The position numbers and the translations under genes are program-made. DNA of 61,846 nucleotides from Planctomycetota bacterium (GTDB taxonomy: Bacteria > Planctomycetota > Phycisphaerae > Sedimentisphaerales > Anaerohalosphaeraceae). Below the pieces are notes generated by a model that was given only the letters and a program-made list of their open reading frames with translations, ran no database searches and was not told where the DNA came from. The DNA lies in NCBI GenBank assembly GCA_019456225.1, contig VRUI01000022.1:1-61846 (forward strand), given 5' to 3'. Shown in pieces: positions 6,437-14,430 of the stretch. How positions within the stretch are numbered: position 1 is the stretch's first letter; each line of letters begins with the position of its first letter.

Positions 6437-7492
6437 ATGAAGAAACACAAAATGCATGTAAAGGCAGCGAATATGCTTGTGCAGGCTCTATATGAGCTTA
6501 AACAGGAACGGCTGCTGGTAATACAACAAAAATTTGAGGGCTTCAGCTGCAAATGTTCCGGCATCCCTAAACACTCTCGCAAATACAGTATGGCGGTTAG
6601 CAGATGCTGGTATAAGTCTGCTGAAAAGATACGATCAAGGATCAGTAGAGACCTAAATGATTTTTCGCATCAACTGGAACAGTTCATTAATACCATCAAT
6701 GCCGAGGATATTAGGCTACCCAAACTTGGCGATGTTGTTGCGGAGATGTTACAGATTGAAGATGAATTCGGTGAGATAAAGTTTGATCTTAAGGCAATGA
6801 CGATCTCGATAATAACTGAAACAATCGCACTTGAAGAGATAACGTTTGGATCTTTTGAAATTCGTCTATATCTAAACGATATCAAAAAGCTTGCATTCGA
6901 AAGCCCGTACAAGATCATAGCCCTTGACCCTAACCCGGCAGGCAGCGATTACGATGTTACCCATCCGCACGTTAGCCATGAAAAACTTTGTGAAGGCGAT
7001 GGTTTCATTCCGATTAGAAAGGCAATCCAGCAAGGCAGGCTTAGCGATTTCTTTACGATTATTGTACAGATTCTGCAAACCTACAACCCGGATAGTCCAT
7101 ATGTCTCGCTGGACGATTGGGAGGGCACCTCCTGTTACGATTGTGGCTACACTGTTTCCGGCGATGACTGCTATTACTGTGAAGAATGTGATCGTGATTA
7201 CTGTAGCAATTGCAGCACATATTGTCAAATATGCGATACAACGGTGTGTTTGGGCTGTAGTTATGAATGCCCCGGTTGTAACAAGCCTGTTTGTGAGCAT
7301 TGCACAGATGTCTGTGTCGAGTGCAATGAGCAATTTTGTAAAGATTGTCTTAACAATGAAGGATTATGTAATAACTGCCAAGAGCAGAGAAAGGAACAAG
7401 AAGATGAAAAACTCAAAGAAGAATCAACAACACCAAAGGCCGAGCCTGAGATTCAGTCCGACAGCGTGGGCGAAACTCGTATTTCTGCGTGA
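6437..7492 (+). CDS. E2-like domain fused to a CxxC-repeat (RING/B-box-like) zinc domain
   Basis: A 351-residue protein. Residues about 1-130 are helical and unrecognised. Residues 137-228 read like a ubiquitin-conjugating (UBC) core: strands FGSFEIRLYL and YKIIALDPNP, then HPHV (176-179), Cys185 in KLCEGDG at the place of the E2 catalytic Cys, and a helix ending YNPDSPYV like the E2 PNxxSPLN segment. Residues 233-314 hold 21 cysteines. From C248 they form four exact 15-residue repeats, C-x2-C-x4-C-x2-C-x3, a tandem treble-clef/RING or B-box-like zinc array suited to an E3 role. The tail is charged. The gene overlaps the JAMM gene by 89 nt in another frame. Both domain calls rest on pattern recognition; structure prediction would settle them. 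Confidence 0.7.
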   Translation: MKKHKMHVKAANMLVQALYELKQERLLVIQQKFEGFSCKCSGIPKHSRKYSMAVSRCWYKSAEKIRSRISRDLNDFSHQLEQFINTINAEDIRLPKLGDVVAEMLQIEDEFGEIKFDLKAMTISIITETIALEEITFGSFEIRLYLNDIKKLAFESPYKIIALDPNPAGSDYDVTHPHVSHEKLCEGDGFIPIRKAIQQGRLSDFFTIIVQILQTYNPDSPYVSLDDWEGTSCYDCGYTVSGDDCYYCEECDRDYCSNCSTYCQICDTTVCLGCSYECPGCNKPVCEHCTDVCVECNEQFCKDCLNNEGLCNNCQEQRKEQEDEKLKEESTTPKAEPEIQSDSVGETRISA

Positions 7493-8156
7493 CATTACGG
7501 ATAACGAAGTCGGCGGTTTTGGGGTTACCGAAGCTGATGATCTGCTTTTTGTGACAGATTTCGTACTTGTAAAACAAAATGTAACTTCTGTCTCGGTTTC
7601 TTTTGATGATGAAGCGGTGGCGGACTTTTTTGAAGATCAGGTTGAAGCAGGCAGAAGACCCGAACAATTCGCCCGCATATGGCTTCACACTCACCCCGGC
7701 AATTCACCACAGCCAAGCTGCACCGATGAATCAACTTTTGAGCGTGTATTTGGCTCTTGTAACTGGTCCATTATGGCGATAGTCGCCCAGGACTCAAGCA
7801 CATACGCAAGACTGCGTTTCAATGCGGGTCCAGGCGGTGAAGTGAAAATCCCGATCAGTGTCGATTACAACTGTGATTTTGACGCATCTGAGATTGAGAC
7901 ATGGCAGCAGGAGTACATTGCCAGTGTTACTGAAGACAGATTCATCTCGTTGACTAACAAATCAAGAAAGCATGCTAGAGAAGAAGTTGAAGTTTTCGGA
8001 TGCGATGGATCTGAGGGTCTTAGTTTTTTCGATGGTCAGGATATGCTCTCCGAGATCGACTCCCTGGATCCGGTGGAACGAGAGTATTTAATGAAAGAAT
8101 TGTCAATAAGAAGTGAATTTTGGGATGAAGACGAAAGCGAGGTGTTATATGAGTAG
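7404..8156 (+). CDS. JAMM/MPN (Mov34/PAD-1) isopeptidase
   Basis: A 250-residue protein when started at ATG 7404, which has AAGGAACAAG upstream and lies inside the 3' end of the E2-like gene. The complete JAMM zinc-protease signature is visible: Glu35 in NEVGGFG, then His95-x-His97-x7-Ser105-x2-Asp108 (LHTHPGNSPQPSCTDE). This fold is that of deubiquitinases and of bacterial BilC-like proteins, which process Ubl precursors or remove conjugates. The C-terminal 90 residues, after the KIPISVDYN strand, are acidic and unrecognised. It overlaps the E1 start by 8 nt, so JAMM and E1 are translationally coupled. It most likely trims the C-terminal residues of the 5397 Ubl or reverses its conjugation. 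Confidence 0.85.
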   Translation: MKNSKKNQQHQRPSLRFSPTAWAKLVFLRDITDNEVGGFGVTEADDLLFVTDFVLVKQNVTSVSVSFDDEAVADFFEDQVEAGRRPEQFARIWLHTHPGNSPQPSCTDESTFERVFGSCNWSIMAIVAQDSSTYARLRFNAGPGGEVKIPISVDYNCDFDASEIETWQQEYIASVTEDRFISLTNKSRKHAREEVEVFGCDGSEGLSFFDGQDMLSEIDSLDPVEREYLMKELSIRSEFWDEDESEVLYE

Positions 8157-8805
8157 TGAAAGATACTCAAGACAGGCAGATATTGTGCCAAGACAGCGAA
8201 TATTAGATTGCAAAGCAACGGTAATCGGCGTTGGTGCCATCGGCAGACAGGTAGCAATCCAACTGACGGCCATCGGTGTACCGCATATTCAATTGGTAGA
8301 TTTTGACCTAGTGGATATCAGCAACCTAACAACACAAGGGTATATGTACAAAGACCTTAAACACCCCAAAGTTGACGTGACTGCTGAGTTTTGCCGCCAG
8401 ATCAATTACGATCTGCAAGTTGAGGTTGTGCTGGATAAGTTCAAACGGTCAACACCAGTGGGAAATACGGTATTTTGTTGCGTAGATAGTATCACTGCCC
8501 GCAAGCACATCTGGGACGCAGTCAAAGACAAGGTCAACTTCTTTGTAGATGGCCGCATGAGTGCAGAGGCATTACGCATAGTGACCGCCTGTGACGACAT
8601 AAGCAGGTCATACTACACCACAACCCTGTTTGCCGCCGAAGAGGCTCACGCTGGCCCTTGTACAGCCAAAAGCACTATCTACTGTGCAAACATAGCAGCA
8701 GGGTTCATGCTGGCTCAATTCACAAAGTATTTACGTTTGATGCCAGTCGATCCGGATATACAGGTAAATCTTCTGGCTTCGGAGATAAATGTAGGACAGG
8801 TGTGA
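8149..8805 (+). CDS. E1-like ThiF/MoeB adenylyltransferase
   Basis: A 218-residue protein starting MSSERYSRQ at ATG 8149 (GAGGTG upstream). It has the E1 Rossmann nucleotide site VIGVGAIGRQ (25-34), the D-x-D-x-V-x-x-x-N-L segment (51-60) that binds ATP and Mg, and Cys171 in GPCTAKSTIY, a good candidate for the thioester cysteine. There is no rhodanese or zinc CxxC pair, so it resembles the minimal E1s of bacterial Ubl-E2-JAMM operons more than ThiF or MoeB of cofactor synthesis. It is expected to adenylate the Ubl C-terminus and pass it to the E2-like protein. A strong terminator follows. Confidence 0.85.
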   Translation: MSSERYSRQADIVPRQRILDCKATVIGVGAIGRQVAIQLTAIGVPHIQLVDFDLVDISNLTTQGYMYKDLKHPKVDVTAEFCRQINYDLQVEVVLDKFKRSTPVGNTVFCCVDSITARKHIWDAVKDKVNFFVDGRMSAEALRIVTACDDISRSYYTTTLFAAEEAHAGPCTAKSTIYCANIAAGFMLAQFTKYLRLMPVDPDIQVNLLASEINVGQV

Positions 8806-8813
8806 TGATTCAG

Positions 8814-8852
8814 GCTTAGTGATAACTTTAATGGTTGTCGCTAAGCTTTTTT
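8814..8852 (+). terminator. Rho-independent terminator of system A
   Basis: GCTTAGTGATAAC (8814-8826) pairs, with G-U wobbles, with GTTGTCGCTAAGC (8834-8846), followed by six T. It lies 9 nt after the E1 stop and closes the operon. Confidence 0.85.
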
Positions 8853-8968
8853 ATTTATGGGAGTGTTATTATAAGCTTTGAACTGAACTGCCCAAAACAA
8901 ATCCTGTAATTTGCTATAGGATATATAATCGACGCTCTGGAAAGGCTTATCACAATAATAAATCAGAC

Positions 8969-9757
8969 TTAGGGTAAATACAGCAAGGAAAAAACTTGTT
9001 GATATTTTGGCATGTATATCGATTCTTCGATGAATTCATTCTGCCCCTTGCAGTCGTTTTTTTCAGACCATGCTAAAATGTCTATTTTTTCAGGCTTTGT
9101 GAGACATGCTCCATCGTGGCTAAATAGTTCACCAGCTATGGTATTTTTATTAAGTTTACGACCAGGAGATATCCAAAAGCATGACATAAAATTGTCACTG
9201 GCCTGGAACCATTTTATCTGGCCACCTTCAGAGCAAACAATGGCACAGTAATCCTCACTTAACTCAGTATACCTTCTCGCTGTAGCAGTTAGTGAAGTGA
9301 TAAAATAATCAGCTAATTCCTTTACAGTGCCCAAAGACATTGGTAGGCCCTGAGAACGTGTCTTGAAATGATTTTCTGGCATTAACAAGCTAACCGCGAA
9401 ATAATTTGCTTCTATTTCTTCAATGCTTCCTTTGTATTTTGCCATAAAGTCTTTTTCTGTACAGGTAAACAGCTGAGAGATATCTTTGTGCAACTCCCAA
9501 TGACCAAGTTCATGCGCTATAGCAAATCGTTTACGACCATATTCTGGAATGTCATCTTTGACACGAATCAACCCTTTATTCCCTTTGCGAATTAAGCGTG
9601 CATCCATCCCTTGCAAAGGACCTTCTTTCACTAAAACTCCTCTTGCCAGAGCAATATCTTCAAGGCATAAATCTTTTGGGCTGGAAATCCCATAATTTTC
9701 CCAGAATTGAGCGGCTTCCCACTGCGCAACTCTAATTTTATATTCACTATTCTTCAT
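8969..9757 (-). CDS. ImmA/IrrE-type metallopeptidase
   Basis: A 262-residue protein with the zinc-peptidase motif HELGH (82-86) in FAIAHELGHWELH and the third ligand in EIEANYFA (E116), the arrangement of ImmA/IrrE (DUF955) proteins. These cleave repressors or act as stress sensors on mobile elements and in toxin systems. It is the last of three minus-strand genes with the unknown 141-residue protein (11-nt overlap) and the sigma-like factor, all divergent from system B. A likely job is cleavage of a regulator to release the sigma factor and induce system B; this is inferred from context. Confidence 0.85.
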   Translation of the reverse strand: MKNSEYKIRVAQWEAAQFWENYGISSPKDLCLEDIALARGVLVKEGPLQGMDARLIRKGNKGLIRVKDDIPEYGRKRFAIAHELGHWELHKDISQLFTCTEKDFMAKYKGSIEEIEANYFAVSLLMPENHFKTRSQGLPMSLGTVKELADYFITSLTATARRYTELSEDYCAIVCSEGGQIKWFQASDNFMSCFWISPGRKLNKNTIAGELFSHDGACLTKPEKIDILAWSEKNDCKGQNEFIEESIYMPKYQQVFSLLYLP

Positions 9758-10172
9758 TATCTAAATGATTGCCTAACTCTTCTAAGCACTGTATATCTTC
9801 AACCAAGCTTTTCAGATCTTCTTCAGAAGATTCTTCTAACTTACGGCAATATAAAGCTTGCTGAGAACCGGTTAAGTGTTCCATAATCCATTCTTTAATA
9901 CCCTCACGTGTATTCGAGATTGCTGTACCAACCCCTTGAATCACATTAAGCATTTGAAGTCTTTTCTCTTTCGCACTTACAAGTGATGCCTGTGCTTGTA
10001 CTTTTTTCTGTTCTTTTTGCAACGCAAAAAGGATTTTATCCATAGCAGGCTGTGTGTTGATTCTTAATCTTTTCAATTCAGCATTAACCTCGGAGTCGGT
10101 CATTTTGCTCTCATCTGGATATACGAAAGAAAGCAACCTATTACAAGTATGGCTGTCGATTTTATCCATCAT
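9747..10172 (-). CDS. Unknown 141-residue helical protein
   Basis: Not recognised. It is predicted mostly helical, with a heptad-like stretch rich in Lys, Gln and Ala (about residues 50-75) and an acidic C-terminal third (ESSEEDLKSLVEDIQCLEEL). It overlaps the sigma-like gene by 4 nt (ATGA) and the ImmA-like gene by 11 nt, so the three are co-translated. In such an arrangement it could be an anti-sigma or adaptor protein cut by the peptidase. There is no membrane segment or signal peptide. Confidence 0.7.
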   Translation of the reverse strand: MMDKIDSHTCNRLLSFVYPDESKMTDSEVNAELKRLRINTQPAMDKILFALQKEQKKVQAQASLVSAKEKRLQMLNVIQGVGTAISNTREGIKEWIMEHLTGSQQALYCRKLEESSEEDLKSLVEDIQCLEELGNHLDNEE

Positions 10173-10771
10173 ATTAACTCCTTATTTATAAGGGTGCTTT
10201 TTATTTTATCAAATTCTCGCTTAAGCCTTTTATTCGCATTATCGAAATCTTTGGTTTTCACTTCAAGATATTCTATCACTTCTGAGCGATTGTAGATTCC
10301 TGCTTCAATACACTCTATGATGCCTAAAACAATCTCGTCTTGGGCAAATTTTTCCTGAAGAATAATGTTAATTTTTTCGACTAAGTCTTTTTTTATGTAT
10401 ATAGTGGAAGGGTCATCGATTTCGCTTACCAACTCAATCTCTTCAATTTCTCCATCTTCGGTCAAAACATGGGGCATTGATTTTTGTTTTACAAATTCAG
10501 TTGATTCAATTATATGCGAGACAATACTATCGACCACACTTCTTAAGAAGGTCAGCAAATCTGGATATTTATCCTCGTTAAAATTACGCTTGCCTTCGAC
10601 TAATCTAATAATCGCTTCGGCAGCGACATCATCCGGCCCTTGACCAGAAGGTATCCTATATCGGTTGTCATTATACCATCCCAGCCGCTTATACTTCCGC
10701 TCGGCATGGATCGTTAAACGATCAAGCAGCTTTCGTTGCTGATCTTGTGTAAGTTTAGAAAACTCAAGCAT
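10169..10771 (-). CDS. Sigma-70-like (ECF-type) factor
   Basis: A 200-residue protein. The N-terminal half resembles sigma region 2: GPDDVAAEAIIRLVEGKRNF, then DLLTFLRSVVDSIVSHIIES. The C-terminal half (about residues 140-195) resembles region 4, with a helix-turn-helix NRSEVIEYLEVKTKDFDNANKRLKR broken by an acidic linker. It is first in a three-gene unit with the unknown protein and the ImmA-like peptidase, and divergent from DUF2188-Ubl-E1-DUF6527. It probably directs RNA polymerase to promoters of this island. Weak similarity leaves open that it is a degenerate sigma or another DNA-binding protein. Confidence 0.65.
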   Translation of the reverse strand: MLEFSKLTQDQQRKLLDRLTIHAERKYKRLGWYNDNRYRIPSGQGPDDVAAEAIIRLVEGKRNFNEDKYPDLLTFLRSVVDSIVSHIIESTEFVKQKSMPHVLTEDGEIEEIELVSEIDDPSTIYIKKDLVEKINIILQEKFAQDEIVLGIIECIEAGIYNRSEVIEYLEVKTKDFDNANKRLKREFDKIKSTLINKELI

Positions 10772-11045
10772 TTACAAGCCCTTTCCTCTGTCTGTATTCC
10801 AAAAGACTAATGGCATTCTACATATATATGCCGAGAAAAACAAAAAAATTTCCACCTGTGCGGCAAAATAATAATTTATACCGGCATATATTGTTAGGAG
10901 CCGATGAAAAAGCGAAACTGAGTCAAAATGGACGGTTGTGTCAGCAAAGGATGCTGAATCACTCTAATAGAAGCATTTCAGCTGTACATTTAAGTTGGTA
11001 TTCGAAATATAACTGTATTAACACGTATTAAGAAAGGTTTAAAAA
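10772..11045. other. Divergent promoter region between sigma-like operon and system B
   Basis: This 274-bp AT-rich region separates two divergent operons and must hold both promoters. A plus-strand frame of 73 codons (10810-11031) is present but lacks a ribosome binding site and any recognisable pattern, and is taken as chance. No canonical sigma70 -35/-10 pair with good spacing stands out, consistent with use of a special sigma factor. Confidence 0.5.
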
Positions 11046-11294
11046 ATGAGTAAAAATCAAGATCGTATGGTGTATCGTCGTTCCGATGGCAGTTGGGCCA
11101 ACAAAAGAAACGACTCGGAACGGGCTTCGAGTATTCACGATACTCAAAAAGCGGCAGAAAATACCGCTAGGGAGATGCTTCATAATCAAGGCGGTGGCGA
11201 ACTTATTACCAAAGGCCTGAATGGGAAGATCAGAAGCAAGGACACTATCTCTCCAGGAAATGATCCTTGCCCACCAAGAGACCGGGAACACTGA
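11046..11294 (+). CDS. DUF2188 domain protein
   Basis: An 82-residue protein fitting DUF2188: a W-A-N-K strand, DSERASSIHDTQKAAENTAREML helix, GGGELITKGLNGKI strands and the conserved KDTISPGNDPCPP end. DUF2188 proteins are small and of unknown function. The pattern R-x-S-h-H-D-T-Q-x-x-A is their hallmark, and they are repeatedly found beside multiubiquitin/E1 genes. AGAAAGG lies upstream of the ATG. It is first in the system B operon, 41 nt before the Ubl gene. Confidence 0.85.
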   Translation: MSKNQDRMVYRRSDGSWANKRNDSERASSIHDTQKAAENTAREMLHNQGGGELITKGLNGKIRSKDTISPGNDPCPPRDREH

Positions 11295-11335
11295 ACTATC
11301 GAAAAATGTAACAACTTAAAAGAAGGAGACTTGTC

Positions 11336-11626
11336 ATGTCTAAAGAAAATGCTGAAAAAAGCAATCAGCAAGAATCAGTAGATGCAAAGAAATTGATCAC
11401 AATTGTCGTAGAAGGAACTCCACACGAGTGGCCTAAGGGTGATATCTCATACAGCGATGTAGTCACGCTTGAAGTACCGAACTATCCACAACACCCTGAA
11501 ATTACATACTCAGTAACGTATAAAAGAGGTCATGGTAACAAGCCCGAAGGGATTCTGGTTCCTGGTGCCTCTGTAAAAATCAAGAAAGGAATGGTTTTCA
11601 ATGTTTCAGAAACTGGTCAATCATAA
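11336..11626 (+). CDS. Multiubiquitin-type Ubl protein
   Basis: A 96-residue protein with a 20-residue charged N-terminal tail, then one beta-grasp domain of the multiubiquitin family: LITIVVEGTPHEWPKGDISY, ITYSVTYKRGHG, GILVPGASVKIKKGMVFNV. The C-terminus is ETGQS, without a diglycine. Members of this family usually sit beside an E1 with a DUF6791 region and a DUF6527 protein, exactly as here. Ribosome binding site AAGGAGA is strong, and the 3' end overlaps the E1 gene by 26 nt. It is the likely modifier of system B; it has one Ubl repeat, while many relatives have several. Confidence 0.88.
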   Translation: MSKENAEKSNQQESVDAKKLITIVVEGTPHEWPKGDISYSDVVTLEVPNYPQHPEITYSVTYKRGHGNKPEGILVPGASVKIKKGMVFNVSETGQS

Positions 11627-12788
11627 TAAAGACATCAAACAGTTGGTCGATAAAGGGTATGCTGCCACATTTGACAGCAACTACCTCGTTGTACGGGATA
11701 TTCCATATCTGGACAGCAATCGCGAATTGCAGATGGGAGCCATCATATCAAAGCTGGACTTTGTCGATCAGAACCACGTTAAACAAACAGATCATCAGGT
11801 GTTTTTTGCTGGATCTGTACCATATGGATTAGATGCCAAGCCAATCTCAAATCTTGGTGGCGGCCAAGCCACCCTCGCTTTAAGCGAGGCATGTGAAGAT
11901 GTAGTGGTTCAAAGGTCATTTTCAAACAAACCGAAGAAGGCCGGAAAATTTGAAGATTTCTTTGATAAAATCGAAAGTTATGTTCGCATTATATCGGGAC
12001 CAGCGATGGAATTACATGAAGCTACCCCATATACATTTCGTGTGGTTTCGGATATTACGTCAGATACTGTTTTTAAGTTCCAGGATACACTAACAAGCAG
12101 AGCAGAGATTACCGATCTGTCTGAAAAACTCAAGAACGACATTGTTGCTGTAATTGGTGCGGGAGGCACGGGGGCTTATGTACTAGATTTTCTTATGAAA
12201 ACACCGATGCAAGAAATTCGTATTTTTGATCTAGACCCATTCCACATACATAATGCTTTCCGGTCACCAGGTCATATTCAGGACACTGAGTTTGGCAAAC
12301 CAAAGTCTGAAGTCTATATGTCACGCTATCAGAATTTCCGTAATGGGATAAAAGCCATACCTAAATATATTGACATTTCCTGTTCTGAAGAAATAAAGGA
12401 TGTGACTTTTGCTTTTGTCTGTGTCGACAAAGGGACATCGCGGTCAGGTATTTTTGACTTACTTGTTTCCCAAAGCATCCCCTTTATTGATGTCGGAATG
12501 GGCCTTAATCGAAAACATGGCCCAATCAGCGGCATGGCACGTATGACATATTATTCTGCTGAAAGAGCCCAAGAAGTTCGGGATATGAACATGGCCCCAC
12601 TAACAGACAGTGAAGAGGATGTGTATAAAACGAATATCCAGATTGCAGAACTGAATGCATTAAATGCGTGTTTGGCTGTTATTAAATTCAAACAAGTTCG
12701 TGGTTTCTATCATGAAGAAAATTCTATATACCATTCAATTTTTGGAATACAAGATCTTAGAATTATCAGTGAAACAGAACATGATTAA
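11601..12788 (+). CDS. DUF6791-ThiF fusion (E1-like enzyme of system B)
   Basis: A 395-residue protein. Residues about 1-165 correspond to the DUF6791 region (YLVVRDIPYL, HQVFFAGSVPYGLDAKPI, FEDFFDKIESYV). From about residue 175 an E1/ThiF Rossmann domain follows: VAVIGAGGTGAYVLDFL, RIFDLDPFHIHNAFRSPG, then FAFVCVDKGTSR and IPFIDVGMGL. The usual E1 catalytic cysteine is not obvious; a Cys lies in LNALNACLAV near residue 355. ATG 11601 lies 10 nt after AAAGGA. It overlaps the Ubl upstream and DUF6527 downstream (8 nt). Adenylation of the multiubiquitin-type Ubl is the expected reaction; some relatives are thought to combine E2 and E1 functions. Confidence 0.85.
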   Translation: MFQKLVNHNKDIKQLVDKGYAATFDSNYLVVRDIPYLDSNRELQMGAIISKLDFVDQNHVKQTDHQVFFAGSVPYGLDAKPISNLGGGQATLALSEACEDVVVQRSFSNKPKKAGKFEDFFDKIESYVRIISGPAMELHEATPYTFRVVSDITSDTVFKFQDTLTSRAEITDLSEKLKNDIVAVIGAGGTGAYVLDFLMKTPMQEIRIFDLDPFHIHNAFRSPGHIQDTEFGKPKSEVYMSRYQNFRNGIKAIPKYIDISCSEEIKDVTFAFVCVDKGTSRSGIFDLLVSQSIPFIDVGMGLNRKHGPISGMARMTYYSAERAQEVRDMNMAPLTDSEEDVYKTNIQIAELNALNACLAVIKFKQVRGFYHEENSIYHSIFGIQDLRIISETEHD

Positions 12789-13185
12789 TATTAGACTAGA
12801 ACGTGTCTCTTATATGCCAAAGGAGCTTGAACCTGGGGTGCTATATGTTTCAGAAGAATTCGGTGCAGTGGCACACCTTTGTCCTTGTGGATGTGGTTCA
12901 AAAATCAGAACTCCGCTTGGTTCAACTGAGTGGTCACTTAAAGTTACCGACAAAGGTCCAAGTCTATTTCCTTCAATTGGAAATTGGCAACTACCCTGCA
13001 AATCGCACTATTGGATAAAACATGGTGAAATTATATGGGCCAGTTCCTGGACGCCTGAGCAAGTCGCTGCCGGACGCTGTAATGAGGAAGAACGGCGACA
13101 TGCCTACTATGATGTACTTGATCGTAAACGATACGGAATTGTACGAAAGTTATGGAGTTGGATAAAGAGCTTATTTGAGGATTAG
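12781..13185 (+). CDS. DUF6527 family protein of system B
   Basis: A 134-residue protein started at ATG 12781, which overlaps the E1 stop (ATGATTAA). It carries the family hallmarks AHLCPCGCGSKI (residues about 37-48), WQLPCKSHYWIK and a C-terminal YYDVLDRKR. The CPCGC cluster plus C-K-S-H is likely a metal or catalytic site. DUF6527 proteins accompany multiubiquitin and DUF6791-E1 genes. From memory, work on bacterial Bub operons treats the family as the Ubl-processing peptidase, which cannot be confirmed here. The last 25 residues are basic and tryptophan-rich. Confidence 0.8.
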   Translation: MINIRLERVSYMPKELEPGVLYVSEEFGAVAHLCPCGCGSKIRTPLGSTEWSLKVTDKGPSLFPSIGNWQLPCKSHYWIKHGEIIWASSWTPEQVAAGRCNEEERRHAYYDVLDRKRYGIVRKLWSWIKSLFED

Positions 13186-13431
13186 TAACCCCTGTTTTCT
13201 GCTAAATCTTTGGGGCCTTATAAATTTGTGTACACTACATAAACAGCTAACAGATATTGAATCCGGATGACACTGAAAAACCTCTACATGTAAGTGTCTT
13301 AGTTGAATAGACTTGTGGCAAATATGTCTCATGGTTTTTGGTCCATGTCTCCAAAATGACACTGATTTGCTTTTTCTCAATCGTATTTTCAGCTTGAACT
13401 GCACCCCCATCTTTACGATATAATAGATATT

Positions 13432-14430
13432 ATGAAAAAGACGTGGATTTACAAAAGAAAAGGTATTAAAGGCTGGTGGGTTGGCTGGTACGAAAGTGGT
13501 TGCCGAAAAGCCAAAGCTCTGCCCAATAAAAAACTGGCGGACCATTTTTGCCAGTTAAAATACAGCCAACTCAATTCTGATGTTTTTACAGGTATGATTG
13601 CCGCCGATTGGCAGCAGATGATCGATGAGTACCGGGAAGCCAAAAAAGTTCAGGGTGTCACCGAAGGTACGCTTTATGAAATTGCATTGTCTCTGCGTAA
13701 CTTTGAGCGGCTTATTGGTAAATGTAACTCAAAACAAATTACGCAACACGTCATGGACAAATTTATACTCGAAAGAGGAACCGAAGTAAAACGTCCAACG
13801 CTCAACAAAGACATCAGAAATCTGAAAACGTTTATCAATTGGTGCAAGGGGAAAAGATACTTGAACGGCAACTTGAAACTCAAAGAACTGAAAGAAGAGG
13901 AAAAGCCAGTTAGATCACTGAATGATGTTGAGATAAAGGAATTGCTTAAGGCAATGAAGCCATATCCATCAATGAAAATACGCGTGCTATTGGCATTAGC
14001 CACAGGCTTGCGTCGCGGAGATATTGATTCCTTGAAAATCAGCGATATTGATTTTGAGACGAACAGCATTACAACTTCCAGTAGGAAAACCAAAAAGAGT
14101 ATGGCTTCTCGTCCTGTTTCATCGGAAATCATTTCAGAACTTTCAAATTATATTTGTGGTTTGGATGTTGGCCAGGAGAAACTGTTTCACGCGAAATTTA
14201 ATCATCGAAAATGGCGTAAGGTTTGTAAAGAAGCTGGATTGGCTGATTTGAAATTCCATGATCTTAGGAAGACATTCTGTTCTTTGCTTGCTCAAAATGG
14301 AGTCTCTACCGCAGTAACTCAAAGATTGCTGGAGCATTCTTCGCCCAATCTGACAAATAAAGTATATACAAACGTTGATCCTGTTTTGCGAGAGGCTGTG
14401 GAACAATTGCCGGTTGGTAAGTGGCTATGA
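13432..14430 (+). CDS. Tyrosine recombinase/integrase
   Basis: A 332-residue phage-type integrase. Residues 1-50 are an arm-binding-like N-terminus (WIYKRKGIKGWWVGWYESGCRK) of the kind seen in planctomycete integrases, followed by a SAM-like core-binding domain (55-150). The catalytic domain has Arg194 (ATGLRRGDI), Lys near 219-222, His276-x-x-Arg279 (HDLRKTF), His302 (LEHSS) and Tyr312 (VYTNV), so all residues are present and it should be active. It lies at the right edge of the island, 31 nt from the convergent end of the cobalamin operon. It is the obvious integrase for the ubiquitin-like island. Confidence 0.9.
   Translation: MKKTWIYKRKGIKGWWVGWYESGCRKAKALPNKKLADHFCQLKYSQLNSDVFTGMIAADWQQMIDEYREAKKVQGVTEGTLYEIALSLRNFERLIGKCNSKQITQHVMDKFILERGTEVKRPTLNKDIRNLKTFINWCKGKRYLNGNLKLKELKEEEKPVRSLNDVEIKELLKAMKPYPSMKIRVLLALATGLRRGDIDSLKISDIDFETNSITTSSRKTKKSMASRPVSSEIISELSNYICGLDVGQEKLFHAKFNHRKWRKVCKEAGLADLKFHDLRKTFCSLLAQNGVSTAVTQRLLEHSSPNLTNKVYTNVDPVLREAVEQLPVGKWL

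Noticed and set aside
6924-7403. Long upstream extension of the JAMM frame
   Set aside because: It lies wholly inside the E2-zinc gene in another frame, is basic and repetitive in a way that mirrors the Cys codons, and the start at 7404 has a ribosome binding site.
10810-11031. 73-codon plus-strand frame in the divergent promoter region
   Set aside because: No ribosome binding site, no recognisable pattern, low-complexity composition, and it fills the space needed for two divergent promoters.
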